Assembly (NCBI GenBank): GCA_027058255.1
Contig: JALUTE010000293.1
Span: 1 to 11,341 of the forward strand
Direction of reading: 5' to 3'
Source of the DNA: Methyloligella sp.
GTDB taxonomy: Bacteria; Pseudomonadota; Alphaproteobacteria; Rhizobiales; JALUTE01
DNA: 11,341 nucleotides
Part shown: in pieces, positions 7,228 through 11,341 of the stretch
Position numbering within the stretch: position 1 is the stretch's first letter
How the letters are laid out: each line of letters begins with the position of its first letter
The notes under the pieces: generated by a model
Database searches by the model: none
Told to the model about the DNA's origin: nothing
Seen by the model: the letters and a program-made list of their open reading frames with translations, nothing else
Made by a program: the position numbers and the translations under genes

Positions 7228-8139
7228 TCATACGGCCAGCTCGCCCTTCATGACGTGCACCGCATGGCCGCCGATACGCACATTGCGCATCTCGCCCCCG
7301 GCGATCTCCACCTCGAGGGTGATGCTGCTCGGCCGGCTCATCTCGTAGCCCTGCTCGATCAGGCAGCTATGGGCGCCGCTGGTCGGCGCGTCGAACCGGT
7401 GCAGAACACCGGCAAAGGCCGCCGCTGCCGCGCCGGTTGCCGGGTCCTCGGGCAGCCCGAGGCCGGGGGCGAACATGCGGGCGTGAAAATGGCTGTGCGT
7501 GTGCACGGTCTGCCGGCAGTAGAGATAGGCCGCACCCAGGCTGTCGCCGCGAAAGCCCGCGGCCCAGTGCTGCGCCACGATGCGGGCCCGGCCGATGGTC
7601 TCCAGGTCGCGCACCGGCACGAAGGTGAAGGCGATGCCGGCGGTGAAGCGGGAGGGCACGTGGTTCTCGAAGCCGATCTCGCTGGGCGCGAGACCGAGGG
7701 CCGCCGCGATCTGATCCTCGGGCGCCGGCGCGCCGCCATCGCGCGGCAGCTTGGGGACATCGAAGGCGGCGAAAGGCGCCTCGCCCGGCCTCATGCGCAC
7801 GCCGACCCGCACGGGGCCGACCTCCTCCTCCAGAACGATGATGGCATCGCGCCGCGCGCCCGCGTCCGCGCCGTTCAGCTCGGCGAGCAGCACGGCGGTG
7901 CCCACGGTCGGATGGCCCGCGAAGGGCAGCTCGCCCTTGGGCGTGAAGATGCGCAGGCGGGCGGTGTGGGCCGGCGCCTCGGCCGGCAGCACGAAGACGG
8001 TTTCCGAGAGATTGAACTCCCGCGCAATGGCCTGCATGCGGGCCTTGTCCAGTCCCTCGGCATCCAGAACCACGGCCAGGGGGTTGCCCCCGAGCGGCGT
8101 GTCGGTGAACACGTCCAGGGTATGGAAGGGCAGGCCCAT
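7228..8139 (-). CDS. PhzF-family isomerase/epimerase
   Basis: A 303-residue PhzF-like protein with the two-lobed fold of diaminopimelate epimerase relatives. Signatures: LDVFTDTPLGGNPLAVVLD at the start; the catalytic glutamate E46 in FNLSETVFV (Glu45 of phenazine PhzF); FTPKGELPFAGHPTVGTA; and, in the second lobe, EDPATGAAAAAFAGVL. Family members isomerise or epimerise small metabolites, and most are uncharacterised. No phenazine genes are nearby, so a phenazine role is not supported. The ATG at 8139 is preceded by GGAG at 9 nt and begins just before the conserved motif; upstream in-frame sequence (to 8427) is the palindromic repeat and not protein-like. It is the gene upstream of leuA on the same strand, but a leader and probable promoter separate them. 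Confidence 0.9.
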   Translation of the reverse strand: MGLPFHTLDVFTDTPLGGNPLAVVLDAEGLDKARMQAIAREFNLSETVFVLPAEAPAHTARLRIFTPKGELPFAGHPTVGTAVLLAELNGADAGARRDAIIVLEEEVGPVRVGVRMRPGEAPFAAFDVPKLPRDGGAPAPEDQIAAALGLAPSEIGFENHVPSRFTAGIAFTFVPVRDLETIGRARIVAQHWAAGFRGDSLGAAYLYCRQTVHTHSHFHARMFAPGLGLPEDPATGAAAAAFAGVLHRFDAPTSGAHSCLIEQGYEMSRPSSITLEVEIAGGEMRNVRIGGHAVHVMKGELAV

Positions 8140-8251
8140 GGCGTCATCTCCGGCAGGCGCGGGCTCCGGGCGCGCGCGTCTCACGCAAAGGCGCCCTACT
8201 CTGCCGCAAGCCTGCCGATTCTCCAAGCACCCGAACGATCCGGACCAGGGC

Positions 8252-8476
8252 AATCGCTCGAAGCCCCAAATCGCCTCTCTTTTCGTCATCGCCGGGCCCA
8301 GACCCGGCGATCCAGGGCCGCAACCTGCGAGCCTGCCGCCCTGGATCACCCGGTCCGATCCCCGGGTCAAGCCCGGGCAGGGCGATGACGTGAAGGAGAG
8401 CAGCGATTGCGCTATCCGTGCGTGCACGCGATGCGCCTCGGGCGTTCATGCGTATGCTGACGTCTTTCGAGCGATT
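8252..8476. repeat. Outer inverted repeat flanking the palindromic element
   Basis: AATCGCTCGAA (8252-8262) recurs inverted as TTCGAGCGATT (8466-8476), an 11-bp perfect match. The outward flanks are also similar: GGACCAGGGC on the left versus GGATCGCAGGGG when the right copy is read in reverse. The two copies enclose the 107-bp palindrome, suggesting a composite repeat of about 225-250 bp. Confidence 0.5.
8284..8390. repeat. Intergenic palindromic repeat element (107 bp)
   Basis: Ends are a perfect 10-bp inverted repeat, CGTCATCGCC (8284-8293) and GGCGATGACG (8381-8390). Inside lies a second perfect pair, GATCCAGGGC (8309-8318) and GCCCTGGATC (8338-8347), and GC-rich arms of the type GGGCCCAGACCCGG / CCCGGGTCAAGCCCGGG. 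The pattern CGTCATxGCCGGG...ACCCGG is typical of short palindromic elements dispersed between genes in Hyphomicrobiales genomes. As RNA it would fold into a long hairpin. It sits 145 bp upstream of the phzF-like start. Confidence 0.75.
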
Positions 8477-8718
8477 CCCCTGCGATCCGGACCGGCCTGC
8501 GTGTCTCACCTCTGGTCCGCACGCCCCCCACCCCGGAGCCGAAAGGCGCGATCTGCCGGGCAATGGGGGGCCGCTGTCAGATCGTCGGCCGACATCCGTC
8601 TGCAAGAGACGGTCATTTGCCTCGCAGACATCGGCGCCGCGCCGTGCCGCCTCGCCCGCATGGCTGCGGCGCACGGCGCACACGCATGCGTCAAGACGAG
8701 CAGGGGAGGGAGGCCGAG

Positions 8719-8736
8719 TCCGGCCCGCAGGCCGGA
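8719..8736 (-). terminator. GC-rich hairpin after the autotransporter gene
   Basis: TCCGGCC (8719-8725), 4-nt loop, GGCCGGA (8730-8736): a perfect 7-bp stem 8 nt after the stop codon of the GDSL autotransporter on the minus strand. There is no U-run behind it, so it may protect the 3' end or assist termination; intrinsic termination is uncertain. Confidence 0.35.
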
Positions 8737-8744
8737 GGTGAGGG

Positions 8745-10628
8745 CTAGTTGAGGGCCGCGTCGCCGCCGCCCCAATTGATCGGCACCTTGACGCGGAGCT
8801 TGCCCGTATGCGTCTCGCCGTCGCCGTTCTGGAAGGACACGCCATAGGCGATGTCGATCTTGGCACGCTCGCCCATGCGCCCATTCAACCCGACCTTGAG
8901 GAAGGCACCGCGCGCGACGGGATCATCGACCCGCACGCTCACCGGCAGAGCGGTGTTGTTGACGAGCTCGGCCGAGATGTTGTCGTTGCTGATCGAGATG
9001 AAATCCTCCCAGCCGCCTTCGACATAGGCGCTGGTCAGCATGCCGCCCATGGAAAAGCCGGTGGAGATCCGCAGCTTGGCGTTCCAGAACGATGCGGACA
9101 CCGTCCGGTCGCCATAGCTCATGGCGAGGATGTCGGCCGTTTCCGTGTAGCCGTCCATTTTGGACGAGGCATAGCCGATGCGCGCCGAGGGCATGGCCGC
9201 GATGGCACCGAAATTGAGCAGAAGCCCCGCCTCGACGGCGCCGCCATAATGCTGGCTCTGGGTCTCGCCCCTGGCGATCACGGGGCCGAAGCCGGTCTGG
9301 CGACGAATATTGTTGAGCTGCGTGCGGGAATACCCCACGTCCGCGTTGACAAAAAGCGGTCCCATGAAAGCCGCGGCATAGAGGTTGCCCTGCACGGTCT
9401 GCGTGTCGCTGTTCAGCCCGGCCGTGCCGAGATCGCCGCGCAGGATCGCCAATGCGCCGCCGACAAGCACGTTGGAGAACTGCCGGTCGATACCGGCGCG
9501 AATGCCATAGTTCTGATAGCCATAGGCTGCCCGATTGCCATGGGCGTCGAAATTGCCATCGACGCCGACGATCTCGGCATAGAGGCCATTCTGGTGGGCA
9601 TAGCTGCCGGTGAGCCAGGCCGTCAGCCGGTCGAAGATCTGGCCGCTCGCCTGCATCTGCGACAGGAGCCCTGCCTCGGCCATGGGCGCGACCACCTGCG
9701 ACGTCTGGTCGATATTGAGCAGGAGCGAGGCATAGAGCGCCAGCAGCGCATGGCCCGCCTGGGTGGGGTGGACGCTGTCCCAGAACAGATAGCTGTTCGG
9801 ATTGGCACAGACGGTGCCTGTCGCGGTGTTGAGGCAGGCCTGGGTGACATTGGTGAATCCGAAAGCGCCCGGATTGGCGAGGATGACACGGAAGGCCGCC
9901 GCGACATCCATCTGGATGATATTCACGCCGGGCGTTGCAGCGGCGAGCGCCTTCAGGCCGCTGTCGAGCGCATCGTTGTAGGCGCGCGATGCCTCCGATC
10001 CGCCGGCCTGGGATGTCGGCGATGTGTTGAAGGCAGGCGATGCGCCGAGATCGGGCAGGTTGGGCACCAGGATGGTGCGGGCGCCGAGGCCGATCAGCGT
10101 CTGGACATTCTCGACCTGGTCGCCTGCTGCCTCGATGGAGCTGGCGGTGATCTGCGGCAATGTCGGCGTGCCGTAAGGCGGGAAGATCTGGAAGATGTCG
10201 TTGGCGCCCGCCCAGACCGTCACCAGATCATTGGCGCCGATCGTGCCGCCGAATGTCGTGGCGAAGGCGGCGATTTGCGTGGGCACGCCCGGAATGGCGG
10301 GGTTCAGCAGGTTGGGGTCGGAATCCGCACGCGCGCCGCCGAAGGCCACATTGACGTTTCCGTTGACGCCCGTGCCCCGGAAGGGGGCGTTCATGGGGCC
10401 GAAGAGCTGCTCGATCCACACCGGCCCGTTTGAGAAGCGCCCGTTGAAATAGGGTGGGCTCGCCGGCGATGTGCCCCCGGTGAGGGCGAACAGGTTGCCG
10501 TTGTCCGAAAGGCTGTCGCCGAAGGTGATGACCCGGCTGAAATCATCCGAGCCGGCGCGGGCTCCCGAGAGAGTGCCTGCCAATCCCACGCAAAGGACGC
10601 AAACCCACAGACCGATACGACCAAGCAT
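8745..10628 (-). CDS. GDSL esterase/lipase autotransporter (EstA-like)
   Basis: A 627-residue type V-secreted protein. A signal peptide covers residues 1-25 (hydrophobic core, then GARA|G). The passenger is a GDSL/SGNH hydrolase: block I FGDSLSDNGNL with nucleophile S39, the oxyanion glycine in NVAFGGARAD, block III WAGANDIF (GxND), and block V DSVHPTQAGH with the Asp/His of the catalytic set. Two passenger cysteines (TQACLN and GTVCAN) may pair. From about residue 340 alternating beta-strand sequence (YAEIVGVDGNFD..., IRAGIDRQFS..., NADVGYSRTQL...) forms the C-terminal beta-barrel. Homologues hydrolyse esters at the cell surface. The ATG at 10628 starts directly at the signal peptide; a TTG at 10655 would add nine residues. 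Oddity: the protein ends INWGGGDAALN, with eight residues after the aromatic residue that would normally close the barrel. Confidence 0.93.
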   Translation of the reverse strand: MLGRIGLWVCVLCVGLAGTLSGARAGSDDFSRVITFGDSLSDNGNLFALTGGTSPASPPYFNGRFSNGPVWIEQLFGPMNAPFRGTGVNGNVNVAFGGARADSDPNLLNPAIPGVPTQIAAFATTFGGTIGANDLVTVWAGANDIFQIFPPYGTPTLPQITASSIEAAGDQVENVQTLIGLGARTILVPNLPDLGASPAFNTSPTSQAGGSEASRAYNDALDSGLKALAAATPGVNIIQMDVAAAFRVILANPGAFGFTNVTQACLNTATGTVCANPNSYLFWDSVHPTQAGHALLALYASLLLNIDQTSQVVAPMAEAGLLSQMQASGQIFDRLTAWLTGSYAHQNGLYAEIVGVDGNFDAHGNRAAYGYQNYGIRAGIDRQFSNVLVGGALAILRGDLGTAGLNSDTQTVQGNLYAAAFMGPLFVNADVGYSRTQLNNIRRQTGFGPVIARGETQSQHYGGAVEAGLLLNFGAIAAMPSARIGYASSKMDGYTETADILAMSYGDRTVSASFWNAKLRISTGFSMGGMLTSAYVEGGWEDFISISNDNISAELVNNTALPVSVRVDDPVARGAFLKVGLNGRMGERAKIDIAYGVSFQNGDGETHTGKLRVKVPINWGGGDAALN

Positions 10629-10642
10629 TATACCTACCCCCC

Positions 10643-10672
10643 GTCCACGACCCAATATAGGAGGTCGTGGAC
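10643..10672 (-). promoter_or_regulatory. Operator-like inverted repeat around a probable -10 box
   Basis: GTCCACGACC (10643-10652) and GGTCGTGGAC (10663-10672) form a perfect 10-bp inverted repeat with a 10-nt spacer, 14 bp upstream of the autotransporter start. The spacer holds TATATT on the minus strand (10659-10654), a 5/6 match to the -10 consensus; no good -35 is seen 16-18 nt upstream (TCCGGG at 17). A dimeric regulator bound here would cover the promoter. It could alternatively fold as an RNA hairpin if transcription starts further upstream. Confidence 0.6.
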
Positions 10673-10843
10673 ATCACCCGGATTCCCCATATCGGAGCGC
10701 ATGCGCCCCTTCGCAAATATGCCGGGCCCGTGCGGGCTGCGCGAGGCGCAAGGCGGCGGGCATTAACGAATTGTCAATAGCTGATGCGAATCGGCCACAG
10801 TAGGCCTCGGATGCACCACAACGTCCGGGATGCGCGATCCGGG

Positions 10844-11341
10844 TCACTGGGCGGCGGTGGCCCGCGCTTGCGTGTGCGCGTCGGCCTTTTCACCGCCGGC
10901 GAGCACCCGCATCAGCCGGTCGCGGATCGCCTTCTGGCGCGGCAGATACTCGACTTTCCGTCCCGTGAGATCGGTCACGTAGAACACGTCCACGGCCTTC
11001 TCGCCGAAGGTCGTGACATGGGCGGACTTGATGTCGAGATTGAGCTCGGCGAGCGCGCTCGTGAGTTCGTAGAGAAGCCCGGGCCGGTCGAGGCCGTTGA
11101 CCTCGATCACGGTGAAGGCATTGGAGAGCGTGTTGTCGATCATGAGCTGCGGGGGCACGGTGAACGCCCTGATCCGCCCCTTCGGCTCGGTGCGCTTGGC
11201 CAGAAGCTGGTCGAGATAGATCTCCCCCTTGAGCAGTTTTTCCAGCGACTGGCGGATGCGCTCCACCCGGCGCCGCTCGTCCGCCTCGTCGTCGAAGGCG
11301 CGCTGGAGCAGGAAGGTGTTGAGGGCCATGCCGTCGCGGGT
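10844..11341 (-). CDS. glnD: [Protein-PII] uridylyltransferase, C-terminal ACT domains (partial)
   Basis: The 3' end of glnD: 165 residues are visible and the gene continues past the window edge. GlnD senses glutamine and adds or removes UMP on PII proteins, controlling nitrogen assimilation. The fragment begins TRDGMALNTFLLQRAF, the end of the first ACT domain, followed by a charged helix (DEADERRRVERIRQSLEKLL). After a linker comes the second ACT domain: NAFTVIEVNGLDRPGLLYELTSAL and DIKSAHVTTFGEKAVDVFYVTD (about residues 70-130 of the fragment). It ends in a variable Ala/Thr-rich tail. The nucleotidyltransferase and HD domains lie outside the window. The in-frame ATG at 11329 is internal and not the start. 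The next gene on this strand, the autotransporter, is 215 bp away and likely separately transcribed. Confidence 0.95.
   Translation of the reverse strand, partial: TRDGMALNTFLLQRAFDDEADERRRVERIRQSLEKLLKGEIYLDQLLAKRTEPKGRIRAFTVPPQLMIDNTLSNAFTVIEVNGLDRPGLLYELTSALAELNLDIKSAHVTTFGEKAVDVFYVTDLTGRKVEYLPRQKAIRDRLMRVLAGGEKADAHTQARATAAQ

Larger units (their letters stand above)
8140..8744. other. 605-bp gene-free region
   Basis: Between the phzF-like start and the autotransporter stop. The part at 8236-8490 holds a nested palindromic repeat element with outer inverted repeats (described separately). The part at 8491-8718 shows no ORF with recognisable family features in any frame, no RNA gene and no clear promoter; its open frames are Arg/Pro-rich, as expected from random high-GC sequence. 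A GC-rich hairpin lies at 8719-8736. Confidence 0.6.

Noticed and set aside
8418..8741. Small open frames in the 8400-8744 gap
   Set aside because: Overlapping frames on both strands, Arg/Pro/Ser-rich, without ribosome sites or recognisable motifs.
8808..10433. 541-codon plus-strand open frame opposite the autotransporter
   Set aside because: Shadow of the GDSL autotransporter; low-complexity Asp/Ala/His/Gly composition and no motif.
10822..10846. Imperfect hairpin near the glnD stop codon as a terminator
   Set aside because: Stem of about six pairs with an internal mismatch, overlapping the stop, and no U-run.

Overview
The window is high-GC, gene-dense chromosomal DNA whose gene families (rsmB-htpX pair, COX15-type ctaA, extensin-like protein, glnD) and intergenic palindrome point to an alphaproteobacterium, most likely in the Hyphomicrobiales (Rhizobiales). 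I cannot name the genus from the sequence alone. Most of it is housekeeping; the interest lies mainly in the intergenic regions.

Left part (1-3427). The first bases hold the 5' end of a minus-strand RsmB-like rRNA methyltransferase gene, immediately downstream of htpX (membrane zinc protease). From htpX the DNA diverges through a 464-bp gap. That gap holds a strong plus-strand intrinsic terminator with no gene in front of it, so it probably ends a small RNA or a regulated leader. Next come an extensin-family protein with LAS-type zinc-ligand motifs and argC (arginine biosynthesis), both on the plus strand.

Middle (3402-7227). ctaA (heme A synthase) runs toward argC and overlaps its 3' end by 26 bp. 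A small four-helix GtrA-family membrane protein is divergent from ctaA. leuA (2-isopropylmalate synthase) is on the minus strand. Its 326-bp upstream region holds a short leader ORF ending in a Leu/Ile run (LILLLI), with its stop codon inside one arm of a perfect 13-bp hairpin. This is a leucine-responsive attenuator by all visible signs. No U-tract terminator is evident, and the Leu codons are complementary to the leuA Shine-Dalgarno tract, so control may act on translation.

Right part (7228-11341). A PhzF-family isomerase/epimerase is followed (rightward) by a roughly 605-bp non-coding gap with a 107-bp nested palindromic element of the kind dispersed between alphaproteobacterial genes. Then come a GDSL esterase autotransporter, with a 10-bp inverted repeat around its probable -10 box, and the 3' end of glnD (PII uridylyltransferase, nitrogen sensing). 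All genes here are on the minus strand.

There is no tRNA, rRNA, CRISPR array, insertion sequence or phage gene. I see no clear multigene novel system; the best candidates for new biology are the leuA leader, the orphan terminator/ncRNA, and the operator-like repeat before the autotransporter.
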